NCBI RefSeq assembly: GCF_022163125.1
Contig: NZ_CP091881.1
Span: forward strand, 1,550,001 to 1,614,000
DNA: 64,000 bases
Source: Paenibacillus sp. HWE-109
GTDB lineage: Bacteria; Bacillota; Bacilli; Paenibacillales; NBRC-103111
Reading direction: 5' to 3'
The position numbers and the translations under genes were made by a program. The notes beneath the pieces were generated by a model. That model had not been told where the DNA came from. It saw only the letters and a list, made by a program, of their open reading frames with translations, and searched no databases. Positions 49,961-59,399 of this stretch are shown here, in pieces. The first letter of the stretch is position 1. Each line of letters opens with the position of its first letter.

Positions 49961-50311
49961 TTATTCTAACTCATCTAAACCTAAGTTCGTAATTAAAATG
50001 TCTCCATCTTGGATCTTAGCTAAAGCATTTTTAATTTTATAGTCCCAGCCACTGTTTATGGCATGTTGAATTAACTTTGCACAAACCATCGGTCGACAAA
50101 GATTGGTTTCCCAGTTGACCTTCCAAGAGAACATTATTGAAAAGCACGATGTCTTCGTATTGGACGGGTATATTTTAAAACTAATAAATTCCCTTTCAGG
50201 TCTTTGGTCAATTACGCAAAGAAACTCGTAATTATTGACTATAATCTTCTTAACTTCCTTTGCAAAAAGCTTCAATAGCTCAGGTCTCCTCGCGTAATAA
50301 CAATCATTCAT
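49961..50311 (-). CDS. Hypothetical protein, small cassette
   Basis: This 116-residue soluble protein starts MNDCYYARRPELLKLFAKEV. It has an alternating strand pattern (EFLCVIDQRPEREFISFKIY) and ends LAKIQDGDILITNLGLDELE. No ribosome site is obvious near ATG 50311. It is the last cassette of the minus-strand block; worn boundary repeats lie beyond it at about 50310-50390. I do not recognise it. Confidence 0.55.
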   Translation of the reverse strand: MNDCYYARRPELLKLFAKEVKKIIVNNYEFLCVIDQRPEREFISFKIYPSNTKTSCFSIMFSWKVNWETNLCRPMVCAKLIQHAINSGWDYKIKNALAKIQDGDILITNLGLDELE

Positions 50312-50534
50312 ATTAGTTCGACAGCTAATTCAAATACACCTACCACCATGCTGATTTTTCCACGCAAACCTGCCCGTGAGTTTAATCACCGCATGCATGC
50401 GTCATCTCATTAAAAAAGCATTCACCAAGTGAGTGAACGCTAAGAAGAACTATTCATATTTTTATTTATTCTCTACTTCAAGACTTTATTTGTTACTTCA
50501 AAACTTATTTGTCACCCAATATGTACGTAATTTG

Positions 50535-50576
50535 TTGACAAATAAACCGCTCACGTAATAATATAATTTTACGTAC
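50535..50576 (+). promoter_or_regulatory. Promoter of the MBL-fold gene inside an inverted repeat
   Basis: TTGACA at 50535-50540 and TAATAT at 50559-50564 are 18 bases apart. GTACGTAA at 50523-50530 and TTACGTAC at 50569-50576 flank them symmetrically and could bind a regulator. Confidence 0.6.
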
Positions 50577-50647
50577 AACAATAATTTTGTGTCAGATGAA
50601 ACATGCCGTCCTATTTAATGGTCATGTTTATAAGGGAGCTGAATAAC

Positions 50648-51322
50648 GTGGAAATTGCGAATGGTGTTCACATGCTTGAACTAGACTTTCACGGGCATAC
50701 AATCAACCCAATCCTTTTGTGGGATCATGAAATGGCGGTGTTAATAGACACTGGATTCCCAGGACAAATAGAAAATTTGAGAATGACTATGAAGAAGGCC
50801 GGAGTGTCGCTCGACATGTTGAAAGTTGTGATTTTGACACATCAGGATATAGATCATATAGGGAGCCTGCCTGAGATTTTGCAGGAGTGTGGCAGTAACG
50901 TTCAGGTCTACGCACACGAACTGGATAAACCTTATATTCAAGGGGAGCTGCCTCTTCTTAAAGACGGACATATAAAAAATCCACCCATGGGTAGGGTGGA
51001 CAGTACCTTAATCGATGGTCAGGAACTTGCATTTTGCGGTGGAATTCGAGTCATTCACACGCCTGGGCACACTCCCGGTCATATCAGCCTATATTTGAGA
51101 AGAAGTAAAACGCTAGTTGCTGGGGATTCGATGTATAGTGTAAATGGAAAACTTGGAGGCATACATGAGCCAACTACACCTGATATAGGGGAAGCTAGGC
51201 TCTCGTTGCAGAAATATCAGGATTATAACATTGAATCTGTCATATGTTATCACGGTGGACTAAGCAAGGGAAGAATGAATGATCAAATTCGAGCATTACA
51301 GATTAAAACTGGCAGCATTTAG
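50648..51322 (+). CDS. MBL-fold metallo-hydrolase
   Basis: This protein of about 224 residues has the metallo-beta-lactamase fold. Metal ligands are seen in LTHQDIDHIG (HxxxDH), HTPGHTPGH, VAGDSM and ICYHGG. Members of this general group are hydrolases such as lactonases or thioesterases; beta-lactamase activity should not be assumed. GTG 50648 has GGGAG about ten bases upstream; the earlier ATG at 50603 lacks a ribosome site. It has its own symmetrical promoter and no downstream partner. Confidence 0.85.
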   Translation: MEIANGVHMLELDFHGHTINPILLWDHEMAVLIDTGFPGQIENLRMTMKKAGVSLDMLKVVILTHQDIDHIGSLPEILQECGSNVQVYAHELDKPYIQGELPLLKDGHIKNPPMGRVDSTLIDGQELAFCGGIRVIHTPGHTPGHISLYLRRSKTLVAGDSMYSVNGKLGGIHEPTTPDIGEARLSLQKYQDYNIESVICYHGGLSKGRMNDQIRALQIKTGSI

Positions 51323-51423
51323 AATGAGCAGAGACATGAGACTTTGAGATAAGGGAACAGCAAGCCGCTATTCTGGCAAGAAGTGTCATTATCGTGTTAT
51401 GTTTATTCGGCAACTTCTTGGCT

Positions 51424-52863
51424 TTACTTCTTCTCGGACTGAGCCTTTTTCTGCGCTTTATCAGTTAGTTTGGCTTGAAGTAACTGTTCTTGTCCTTTAT
51501 CTTGAATCGTCTTAAGTGCTTCATCAGTTGATTTTTTGCCATCGATGACGGCTTGAATTTCTTGATTGGCAAGCGTACTGAATGGTTGGTAGAAGCCAAC
51601 TGGAATTTTCTCGTAGCCTTTATAGCTCTTGTCGGGATTAGGTTTCAGGAGATAAAATGGCTCAAGATTATGCCCATCCCTCTCTTTGGAGTAAGTGGTG
51701 CGAGTCATCAGGCTGTTTGAAGATTTGGACATGACTCTAGCGAAATCATCGCTGTTGATATACTTAATGAATTCCCACGCTGCCCGCGTATTGGATGACT
51801 GGGCATTGATACCGAATACATTGGATACGGATACGGAGTTGGAAAAGTCCGGATTCTGAGGATCAACGGGAACGGTGACGATATCCCAATTGACAGGCTT
51901 AACATCTTTCAGGCGGTCTTTGGCCTCTTGCAGGTTTTGCATCATGTAGTTGCCGTCAATCGTCATTGCAACCTTGCCCATGGCGAACAAATTCTCTTTG
52001 AGATAATCCTCGAACATGCGAGGCGCATTAGAATCGGCGGTTTGATTTTTGGGCATGTACAGCGCGCCGGATTTCAGAGAGTCGACGGTAAGCTGCAGAG
52101 CCTTCTTCCAGGCATCTGTCTGGATCGTCAGCTTCATCTGCTCGGGATCGATGTAAGACAGACCCAGTGTCGTGCCGATGCTGCTCATATATTCATAGGC
52201 GACTCCTTCACGCATGTAAGAATAAGCGGAAAATCCATAAACTCGCTGATCTCCCTGACCGTCAGTCGGGAATCGTTTGGCGAGATTCATGACATCTTCC
52301 CAGCTCATCTTATTTTTGGGAAGTTCTATGGCATATTGCTCGAATAGGTCCTTGTTATAGTAAAGAGCCTGGCTGTAGAAATCCGGTGAAAGTCCATATA
52401 ATTTGCCCTCGCCTTTGAGCTTAATCGTTTCCAATGTAGCTGGGAGGATATTCTCTACATCGAATTTATCCTGCTTAATGACATCGTCCAGCGCATACAG
52501 ACGTCCTTTTTGTACGAGTTTTTCCAGTTGTTCGGTGCCGTTAACGAGGATAATATCCGGCTTTTCTTCCTCGATGAGTTTATCTAGCGCTTCCTGAGGA
52601 TCTTGGCCTGATCCATAAATGCTTTGATTGGAGATGACTTCTACGTCAATATTCGGATTTTTGGCCATAAAAAGATTACCGTATTGTTGGTAAAAAGAAT
52701 TCTTGTCATAATACAGTACTTTAATCGTTGCTTTCTCGTCTTTCCCCAGCTTCTTCAGCGACCCGGCTTCTCTCGAAGTACCGTCAGCCTCCACCGAAAA
52801 ATTACAGCCTGTCAGTGAGGCCGTTACTGCAATGGCCGCGAGCGTACACATCCAACGTTTCAT
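51424..52863 (-). CDS. Orphan sugar-binding lipoprotein (ABC transporter type)
   Basis: This 479-residue lipoprotein has the signal MKRWMCTLAAIAVTASLTGC and lipidated Cys 20. The fold is a type 1 extracellular solute-binding protein (ATIKVLYYDKNSFYQQYG, then PDIILVNGTEQLEKLVQKG and ALYYNKDLFEQYAIELPKNK). It should bind a sugar or oligosaccharide. No permease or ATPase gene lies nearby, so it either serves a transporter encoded elsewhere or acts as a sensor. GGAGGG lies upstream of ATG 52863. Confidence 0.9.
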   Translation of the reverse strand: MKRWMCTLAAIAVTASLTGCNFSVEADGTSREAGSLKKLGKDEKATIKVLYYDKNSFYQQYGNLFMAKNPNIDVEVISNQSIYGSGQDPQEALDKLIEEEKPDIILVNGTEQLEKLVQKGRLYALDDVIKQDKFDVENILPATLETIKLKGEGKLYGLSPDFYSQALYYNKDLFEQYAIELPKNKMSWEDVMNLAKRFPTDGQGDQRVYGFSAYSYMREGVAYEYMSSIGTTLGLSYIDPEQMKLTIQTDAWKKALQLTVDSLKSGALYMPKNQTADSNAPRMFEDYLKENLFAMGKVAMTIDGNYMMQNLQEAKDRLKDVKPVNWDIVTVPVDPQNPDFSNSVSVSNVFGINAQSSNTRAAWEFIKYINSDDFARVMSKSSNSLMTRTTYSKERDGHNLEPFYLLKPNPDKSYKGYEKIPVGFYQPFSTLANQEIQAVIDGKKSTDEALKTIQDKGQEQLLQAKLTDKAQKKAQSEKK

Positions 52864-53079
52864 TTGATTCCCTCCATATTGTTTCTATTACCAAATATAG
52901 TAATTATTCTTTCACTATCATACACATGTCGGCATAATAATACAAATAATGCCATATTTAGTAGAGTTGAAGTTTATTCTGTTGGTCAGGAGTACGGTTT
53001 TATTGTTAGAAAATGGTAATTGTGATAAGTTTAGAGCATGCAGTGGCCAAACTTTCATCTAATTATAGGAGGTGGCATG

Positions 53080-53383
53080 ATGAGATTGAGATTAGGATAT
53101 ATAGTTTTGCTGATTTTCTTAATGGGTTGTTCTAAAACGGATACCAACGCAATGATCAAGGAAAGCCCCGACATATTAGATGAGTCATGGCAAGTAAGCA
53201 GCATGTTTAATAACGGTGATTTTATACTGTTGTAGTATCGGAATTCCGAATACCGCTATAAATGATAATGATAAGGTAGGTAGAATGCCATCTTGGATGA
53301 CTTTACCTTCAAAAGGTGTATGGAGACTAGAAGCTCATGTAGGTGAAAAATTATTCGGTAGCGTGGTTGTAGAAGTACATTGA
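53080..53383 (+). pseudogene. DUF4871-like lipoprotein, internally deleted
   Basis: ATG 53080 after AGGAGG starts a lipoprotein signal (RLRLGYIVLLIFLMGC) and SWQVSSMFNNGDFILL, then stops at 53235. In another frame the C-terminus VGRMPSWMTLPSKGVWRLEA and GEKLFGSVVVEVH follows at once, ending at 53383. This pair of ends fits small DUF4871-type wall lipoproteins, whose middle is missing here. It is probably not functional. Confidence 0.6.
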
Positions 53384-53413
53384 GGCTGCGACTTTGACCT
53401 ATCGGAGGATATA

Positions 53414-53521
53414 ATGCGATTAATAGTGAGTGTTTTATTCATATTTCTTTTCCTAGTTGGATGCATAATTGAGAAGCCAGTTCCCGAAAACAAGGGGGAA
53501 TTGGGCAAGAGGGAAGAATGA
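53414..53521 (+). CDS. Small lipoprotein (35 residues)
   Basis: CGGAGGA lies upstream of ATG 53414. MRLIVSVLFIFLFLVGC ends in a lipobox with Cys 17, followed by 18 polar residues. Its stop is next to the start of the metallophosphoesterase gene, so they are co-transcribed. Such tiny lipoproteins are common and of unknown role. Confidence 0.6.
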   Translation: MRLIVSVLFIFLFLVGCIIEKPVPENKGELGKREE

Positions 53522-53522
53522 T

Positions 53523-54383
53523 ATGTCAAATATTGAGAAAATAACTCGTCGCAGTTTCTTAAAGAAAAGCGTCATATGGACGGGTGGTCTGCTATCAATA
53601 CCACCTTTGAGTTACGGGTATGCTACATTGGTAGAGCCGCGTTGGTTACAAGTGGAGCGTATATCGTTGACGTTTCCTACACTGCCGGAAGCATTCAAGG
53701 GACTACGTGTAGTGCAATTCAGCGATCTTCATTATGGATTCCATCTAGATATAAAGCAATTAACCAACGTAGTAGAGCAAATTCAGGCGGAACAACCGGA
53801 CATTGTATGCTTTACAGGCGATCTAGTAGATTATGCTCTCGGTCCCCATAGTAAAGACATTCGTGATGTATTGAATACATTAAAACCGAAATTAGGCTGT
53901 TATGCTGTGCTTGGCAATCATGATTACTATGGGGATGCTGATGCAGTGGCGGGTGTTCTAGAGGATGCTGGTTTTCACTGCTTGCGTAATAATGGTATTA
54001 GGGTGCAAAAAGGGACCCAATCGATTTGGATAGCTGGGGTTGAAGATATGTGGGAGGGTGTTCCTAATCTAAAGAATGCTATGCAGAAGGTGAAAAAGGG
54101 CGAGTGGGTGCTATTGCTTTCCCATGCACCAGATTTTGCCGATATTGCAGCTCTAGAACCCGTCCATTTGCAACTCTCAGGTCATAGTCACGGAGGTCAA
54201 GTGAGGCTTCCGCTAGTCGGACCGCTGTCTTCGGTTCCTTATGGTGTCAAATATCCATCCGGACTTTATCATGTTGGGAAAGACAAATCGCTTACCCTTT
54301 ATACAAATCGTGGTATCGGCGTGTCGGTTCGTCCAATCCGATTTATGTGTCGACCGGAAATAACTGTTCTAACACTAGTTTAA
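53523..54383 (+). CDS. Tat-exported metallophosphoesterase, YkuE-like
   Basis: This 286-residue protein has a twin-arginine signal (ITRRSFLKKSVIWTGG) and a calcineurin-type phosphoesterase domain: FSDLHYG (DxH), FTGDLVDY (GDxxD), LGNHDYY (GNHD), LSHAPD and SGHSHGGQ (GHxH). It binds two metals and splits phosphoesters outside the membrane; YkuE of Bacillus is the nearest relative I can name. ATG 53523 overlaps the region of the small lipoprotein stop. Confidence 0.9.
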   Translation: MSNIEKITRRSFLKKSVIWTGGLLSIPPLSYGYATLVEPRWLQVERISLTFPTLPEAFKGLRVVQFSDLHYGFHLDIKQLTNVVEQIQAEQPDIVCFTGDLVDYALGPHSKDIRDVLNTLKPKLGCYAVLGNHDYYGDADAVAGVLEDAGFHCLRNNGIRVQKGTQSIWIAGVEDMWEGVPNLKNAMQKVKKGEWVLLLSHAPDFADIAALEPVHLQLSGHSHGGQVRLPLVGPLSSVPYGVKYPSGLYHVGKDKSLTLYTNRGIGVSVRPIRFMCRPEITVLTLV

Positions 54384-54543
54384 AGACTTAACAGAATTAT
54401 GCAGCTTTGCACAGTTTACCTCCAAGTCCCAACAGAGTAATCTATCGGGACTCTTTGCATCTAAATTTATGCTATCAATAAGAGATTCTGATATGATGAG
54501 ACTAACCTTGCTAACGTAATATAAGAAATGAAAGGAGAGGAAA

Positions 54544-55128
54544 ATGAAAAGCATATTATTCAAGTATATGACGAAATTTACATCTCTTAACGATGAGGAG
54601 CAACGGGCTATCGCTGAAGAGATTCTAATTGAGGAATATAAAAAAGGAACAATGCTCCTTAGACAAGGAGAAGTTCCTAATCAATGTTATTTCGTATTGA
54701 AGGGATGTGTGAGGCAGTATTCGATAGATGAAACGGGAAAAGAGGTCACTTCCAATTTCTACACAGAAGAGCAAGCAGTCTCGATTTTCAATCGTCATCA
54801 ACAAAATAAAACATCTGCTTACACCTTAATTTGTCTCGAAGACTGTACATTGGTTGTTGGTGATTTTGATGCCGAAATGGACATATTTCACAAACACGCA
54901 CAATTGGAAACTATGATACGCAAGATGGTAGAAGAGAACCTCGGTGAGGTACAAGATGAATTGAGTTCATTTATTGCTTCTGCACCTGAAGAACGCTACA
55001 AAGCGCTATTGCGAAAAAGACCTCATCTAGTCAATCGTGTACCTCAGCACCAATTGGCAAGTTATCTTGGTATTACGCCTGAGTCATTAAGTAGAATTAA
55101 GAAGCGGGTCAATGCCAGTGATTTTTAG
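54544..55128 (+). CDS. Crp/Fnr-family transcriptional regulator
   Basis: This 194-residue protein has an N-terminal cyclic-nucleotide-binding-type barrel (GTMLLRQGEVPNQCYFVLKG). The canonical phosphate-binding segment is absent, so it probably senses something else or nothing. The C-terminal helix-turn-helix (VPQHQLASYLGITPESLSRI) binds DNA. AAAGGAGAGG lies upstream of ATG 54544. It is convergent with the DUF4386 gene, and the target is unknown. Confidence 0.85.
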   Translation: MKSILFKYMTKFTSLNDEEQRAIAEEILIEEYKKGTMLLRQGEVPNQCYFVLKGCVRQYSIDETGKEVTSNFYTEEQAVSIFNRHQQNKTSAYTLICLEDCTLVVGDFDAEMDIFHKHAQLETMIRKMVEENLGEVQDELSSFIASAPEERYKALLRKRPHLVNRVPQHQLASYLGITPESLSRIKKRVNASDF

Positions 55129-55136
55129 GTAGATTG

Positions 55137-55856
55137 TCATGCAGCTTTGGGGAGTTTTCCCCCTCTAAACAGCAGCCATATCCCAAAACCCAGTTCTCCT
55201 ATAATCATTGGTATCATAAATACAAGATTAAGTATTGCAATTGCCGCATCATAGTGTGAAAGAAACGTTTTGCTTAAGTGAATGACCATATAGCCTATTG
55301 AAGCAAGCAACAATCCAATGCCTATAATTTTAGGAATGCTGTCTGATTTGAAAGCGACATAGCCGACAATCAAGAGGTGCCCGCCAAAAACGATCAAACC
55401 AATAGACCAAATGGATTCAAACGCTTCAAGAAATAGCATCATAAGCGATTGCGTTTGTTCGATTTTAAATGAGGATAAATAGTTGGTGTTTCTCGAGAGA
55501 AGCAGTACAAATATCAAGTTCATTATAGCGATCCCTAATATCGTCGAATAGGTAAGACGGAGCCATGCACCAAGCAATGAAAGGCTTTGATGAATTGGCT
55601 TCAGGAAGATATAGAAAGCCCAGGCGACCACGATGTCACAGATCAGGATGATGACCCACCCCAAGATTTCAGCTTTGAAAAGGTTGTTTGATGACGCGAT
55701 GTTGTTGAATGTGGCGATGGGATCGCCTTGTACCACAAGAGTTCCATGGACAAAGCCGTAGGAAAAAAATGAGGCAAGCGCCATGATGATAAGCGAAGTA
55801 CCAGCAATTAATGCAGATTTTCGCTGATACGTTACTTCTTTTACTGAGGTAGTCAT
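55137..55856 (-). CDS. DUF4386 membrane protein
   Basis: This protein of about 239 residues has seven membrane helices, starting RKSALIAGTSLIIMALASFF. The pattern, including LFKAEILGWVIILICDIVVA and the small LxxSRNTNYL loop, fits the DUF4386 family of unknown function. ATG 55856 has GGAGG eight bases upstream; ATG 55919 does not. It converges on the Crp-type gene, nine bases apart, with no room for a terminator. Confidence 0.85.
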   Translation of the reverse strand: MTTSVKEVTYQRKSALIAGTSLIIMALASFFSYGFVHGTLVVQGDPIATFNNIASSNNLFKAEILGWVIILICDIVVAWAFYIFLKPIHQSLSLLGAWLRLTYSTILGIAIMNLIFVLLLSRNTNYLSSFKIEQTQSLMMLFLEAFESIWSIGLIVFGGHLLIVGYVAFKSDSIPKIIGIGLLLASIGYMVIHLSKTFLSHYDAAIAILNLVFMIPMIIGELGFGIWLLFRGGKLPKAA

Positions 55857-56084
55857 AAGATAGCCTCCTATTTGAGATTGTTTATTTTCATTATAATTAG
55901 GAGGAGTATGGCTGGTCATTGACTTAAATCAAGGGGAAGGAGTTTTTATAGGACTGAAAGGTAGAAAATAGTTTAATTTGTTTTTGGTCTTGTATAAGTG
56001 CAGACTCTGTTGTATTTTATATCGGGAACCAAATAGATAAAGAACTATTCCAAATAGTTCACAGGAGAGGGAAGTGAAATTCAT

Positions 56085-57518
56085 ATGAAGCAATACAATA
56101 CAAGGGCTATAATGGCGTCGCTGCTCATTTGCGGCTTCGTAGGCATGTTCAGCGAGACGGCACTCAACATAGCGATTAGCAATTTAATGGATGTGTTCCA
56201 GATTTCGGCCGCGACTGCCCAGTGGTTAACGACAGGCTTTTTGCTCACTCTCGGTATTCTGATGCCGATGACAGGTTTACTGCTGCAATGGTTGACAACC
56301 AGGCAGATGTTCATTGTTTCGCTTGCAAGCTCGATCGTTGGGACATTGATCGCAGCGCTTGCTGTCAATTTCGAAATGCTGATGGTTGCCCGCGTTCTTC
56401 AGGCAGCCGGCATGGGGTTATTAATTCCGCTCATGTTTAATACCATTCTCGTCGTTTACCCTCCGGAGAAGCGTGGGGCAGCGATGGGCTTCGTTGGTCT
56501 AGTCATTATGTTCGCACCAGCGACTGGCCCAACTGTGGCGGGGCTTTTAATCGAATATTTAACATGGCACTATATTTTCTGGTTGTCTCTACCGTTTTTG
56601 ATCATAGGGTTGTTGATCGGATTGAAATACCTGGATAACGTCACTGAGGTCACAAGACCCCGTATTGATCCATTGTCTATTATTTTGTCATCGATCGGCT
56701 TCGGCGGCGTAGTGTATGGCTTCAGTAAAGCAGGCGAAGGACAGGGAGGCTGGAGCAGCACGATCGTGCTCGCATCGATCGTCATCGGCCTTATCGCACT
56801 TGTCTTGTTCGCGCTGCGCCAGATGTTCATGCGCGAGCCGATGATGAACTTGCGCGTCTTCAAGTATCCGATGTTTATCGTGGGGCTGCTTCTTGTGCTG
56901 ACGTGTATGATGATCATCTTATCGAGCATGATTATTTTGCCGATGTATCTGCAGAACGGGATGAAACTATCCGCGTTCGCTACCGGGCTCATGATGCTGC
57001 CGGGCAGCGCATTGAATGGTATCTTGTCGCCGCGTATGGGGCGCCTTTTCGATAAGTATGGACCTAAGTGGCTTGTAATTCCGGGGCTCGCCATCGTAGC
57101 GGTGATGTTATGGTTCTTTTCCAGCATAACCGTTGCGTCTTCGGTAGCCTTTATCGTGGCTTTGCATATTGGTCTCATGATTGGTATCTCTATGGTATGG
57201 ATGCCGGCGCAAACAAACGGACTTAACCAACTTCCGCCGGAACTTTACCCGCACGGAACCGCAGTCATGAACACGTTGCAACAGGTCGCAGGGGCGATCG
57301 GCACGGCAATCGCAATCAGCATCCTCACAAGTGGTATGGAGAAGTATTTGACCAGCTCTCCTGTGCCGAGTGAGCCGGTCGAGATGGCTAAAGCGATGAT
57401 GCTCGGTTCCCAGAACGTGTTCTTGTTCGCGACGATCGTATCCGTCATCGGGTTAGTTGTGGCGTTCTTCATCCGCCGCGTTATCGTTAAGCATGCGACG
57501 ATGAATGCGGTGCATTGA
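56085..57518 (+). CDS. MFS drug/proton antiporter of the DHA2 (14-helix) type
   Basis: This 477-residue transporter has 14 predicted membrane helices. Motif C-like and DHA2 features are seen in ISNLMDVFQISAATAQWLTT, in RVLQAAGMGLLIPLMFNTIL and in PPEKRGAAMGFVGLVIMFAP. It should export a hydrophobic compound in exchange for protons. GAGAGGGAAG lies upstream of ATG 56085. No regulator is directly attached. A terminator follows. Confidence 0.92.
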   Translation: MKQYNTRAIMASLLICGFVGMFSETALNIAISNLMDVFQISAATAQWLTTGFLLTLGILMPMTGLLLQWLTTRQMFIVSLASSIVGTLIAALAVNFEMLMVARVLQAAGMGLLIPLMFNTILVVYPPEKRGAAMGFVGLVIMFAPATGPTVAGLLIEYLTWHYIFWLSLPFLIIGLLIGLKYLDNVTEVTRPRIDPLSIILSSIGFGGVVYGFSKAGEGQGGWSSTIVLASIVIGLIALVLFALRQMFMREPMMNLRVFKYPMFIVGLLLVLTCMMIILSSMIILPMYLQNGMKLSAFATGLMMLPGSALNGILSPRMGRLFDKYGPKWLVIPGLAIVAVMLWFFSSITVASSVAFIVALHIGLMIGISMVWMPAQTNGLNQLPPELYPHGTAVMNTLQQVAGAIGTAIAISILTSGMEKYLTSSPVPSEPVEMAKAMMLGSQNVFLFATIVSVIGLVVAFFIRRVIVKHATMNAVH

Positions 57519-57538
57519 CAAAATAAGCGAAACAATAG

Positions 57539-57571
57539 GAAGGAGCTTGCTTAACGGCTGCTCCTTTTTTT
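57539..57571 (+). terminator. Intrinsic terminator
   Basis: AAGGAGC and GCTCCTT pair around a 13-base loop and are followed by TTTTT. From here to 57906 no gene is seen; TTGCCGTTAGC near 57626 is a faint trace of the boundary repeat. Confidence 0.7.
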
Positions 57572-57906
57572 CATCCCTCAACATGACTACATGGTGGGGG
57601 ATGTTTGATGCTTACATAGAAATTGCCGTTAGCTTTGTCTAATGGAAAATTCACCATTAAGTTAATAAATGAAAAAAGAGTTTTGTTTGTCCAGCCCATA
57701 TCAATCGTTTTTTTAACAGCTATTCATTGTATGTACCACCTTTATTTGAACAGCCAACTTCCTAACACCCATCTACCACTAGATATTCTACCGCTTGGCC
57801 CATTAAAAGATGTATCCTTATAAGTTGTAGTAATCGTATTATCGTCCTTAGAAAGTACTACTTATATAGCAATCTACTTTAATAGTCCAGAAATGAGGGA
57901 AGTATC

Positions 57907-59292
57907 ATTCTTGAGTTTTCATTAGATCTTTCGCTGGATCGAAAGCCATTATTTTATCAAATTTATGACTATTTCAAACAAGGCATACTGAAAGAGCAAT
58001 TACCATACGGCACTTTTCTCCCCTCCATTAGAAGCTGCGCACAATCGCTTAATGTAAGCAAAAATACAGTCGAGAGCGCTTATCAACTTTTGGTTTCAGA
58101 AGGATACATCAGCAACATTCCCAAAAAGGGATATCAAATTGTTCATCTTGTTAAAAAATCCGGGAGCAGCTCCTTCCCGATTTGGAGTGGCGATTATACC
58201 GATGAAGTACGTATCGACTTTCGTTATGGCAATATTGAACTTTCTTCATTTCCACTGAATCAGTGGAATAAAGCACGCAACCAAATTATAGGGCACTATC
58301 AAAGAAATTATGAAGTAGAAGGTGACTCACAGGGAGAGAACGCGTTAAGGAAAGAATTATCAAGATTGCTTTTTGAAGCAAGGGGAGTCATTTCTGCACC
58401 CGAGCAAATCATAATAGGCGCTACTCCTCAACAGCTTGTATCACTGCTATGCCAGCTAATGGATACGAGGGATTATGTAATAGGAGTCGAGGATCCCGGG
58501 TACGACGGTGCCAGAAACACTTTTATCAATCTTGGCTTTCGTGTGCATGCGATTCCTTTGACGACTGACGGCATTTCCATAGATGAGCTAGAAAAGAGTC
58601 CTGCCAATGTGGTTTACGTGAGTCCTTCCCAGCAATTTCTCAATAAGTTGACGATGCCTCAGGACAAGAGACAACAGTTGGTGCAGTGGGTCTATTCCAA
58701 AAAATATATTTTTGAGGATGACTATGAATGGGAATATAAATATGAAAATGGGTTCGTGGCTTCTATTCAAAGTCTTGCCCCTGAGAAAGTTATTTATATT
58801 GGCAGAATTTCAAAAACGCTTTTACCAGTCACGAATATAAGCTATGCAGTACTTCCTTATGAAATGTTGTCTTTATTTCATTCAAGAGTAACCGAATATG
58901 ATCAACCTGTGTCGAGACTCGATCAATTAACCTTTGCACAATATGTATCCAATGGTTATTGGTACAAGCATTTGCAGAAAGTGCGGAAACAATATGAAGA
59001 GAAGTCTACTGCTTTTTTCGAAGCCATGTCCCAGAATAGTCAGTATTTTGTGGAAGTTGAAGCCAAAGATACGGGTTTACATGCATTCGTTACAGTAAAG
59101 TCCAGTAAATCAGAATCCGAATTAATCAAGTTGGGCAAGATGAATGGCGTACAAGTGTATGGTACATCTAGGTATAGATACCATATGACAGGGAAGTACC
59201 CGACAGTTCTGCTTGGATACGGGTCATTAAGCTGTAAGGAGATACATCTTGGCATAAAGCTGTTAACCGAAGCATGGTTTGAGCCTGTTTAA
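57907..59292 (+). CDS. MocR/PdxR-type regulator (GntR domain fused to aminotransferase fold)
   Basis: The full reading frame of about 461 residues includes a GntR winged helix (KPLFYQIYDYFKQGILKEQL, then LPSIRSCAQSLNVSKNTVES) and a fold I aminotransferase domain with ISKTLLPVTNIS, whose Lys would hold pyridoxal phosphate. Such proteins are transcription factors that sense PLP or a related amine. The frame has no ATG, GTG or TTG before 58090, which lies after the winged helix. GAGGGA at 57895-57900 stands six bases before ATT 57907, so ATT is the probable start. The neighbours (HAD phosphatase, M24 protein) point the same way. Confidence 0.8.
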   Translation: MLEFSLDLSLDRKPLFYQIYDYFKQGILKEQLPYGTFLPSIRSCAQSLNVSKNTVESAYQLLVSEGYISNIPKKGYQIVHLVKKSGSSSFPIWSGDYTDEVRIDFRYGNIELSSFPLNQWNKARNQIIGHYQRNYEVEGDSQGENALRKELSRLLFEARGVISAPEQIIIGATPQQLVSLLCQLMDTRDYVIGVEDPGYDGARNTFINLGFRVHAIPLTTDGISIDELEKSPANVVYVSPSQQFLNKLTMPQDKRQQLVQWVYSKKYIFEDDYEWEYKYENGFVASIQSLAPEKVIYIGRISKTLLPVTNISYAVLPYEMLSLFHSRVTEYDQPVSRLDQLTFAQYVSNGYWYKHLQKVRKQYEEKSTAFFEAMSQNSQYFVEVEAKDTGLHAFVTVKSSKSESELIKLGKMNGVQVYGTSRYRYHMTGKYPTVLLGYGSLSCKEIHLGIKLLTEAWFEPV

Positions 59293-59399
59293 CGCTCTTT
59301 AACCCTCTTGTCCTAATGACTTTGTTCGTTCTGTCCCTTTAACTTTGATGAAGTTCTATTTACTATTGATTACATCAATGTAATTGGAGTGGATGATGA

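Noticed and set aside
50648..51322. Metallo-beta-lactamase resistance gene
   Set aside because: The motif is HQDIDH within a small single-domain cytoplasmic protein without signal peptide; it fits general MBL-fold hydrolases.
57623..57823. Open frame of 66 codons behind the MFS gene
   Set aside because: No ribosome site, no recognisable pattern, and it lies in a low-complexity AT-rich gap.
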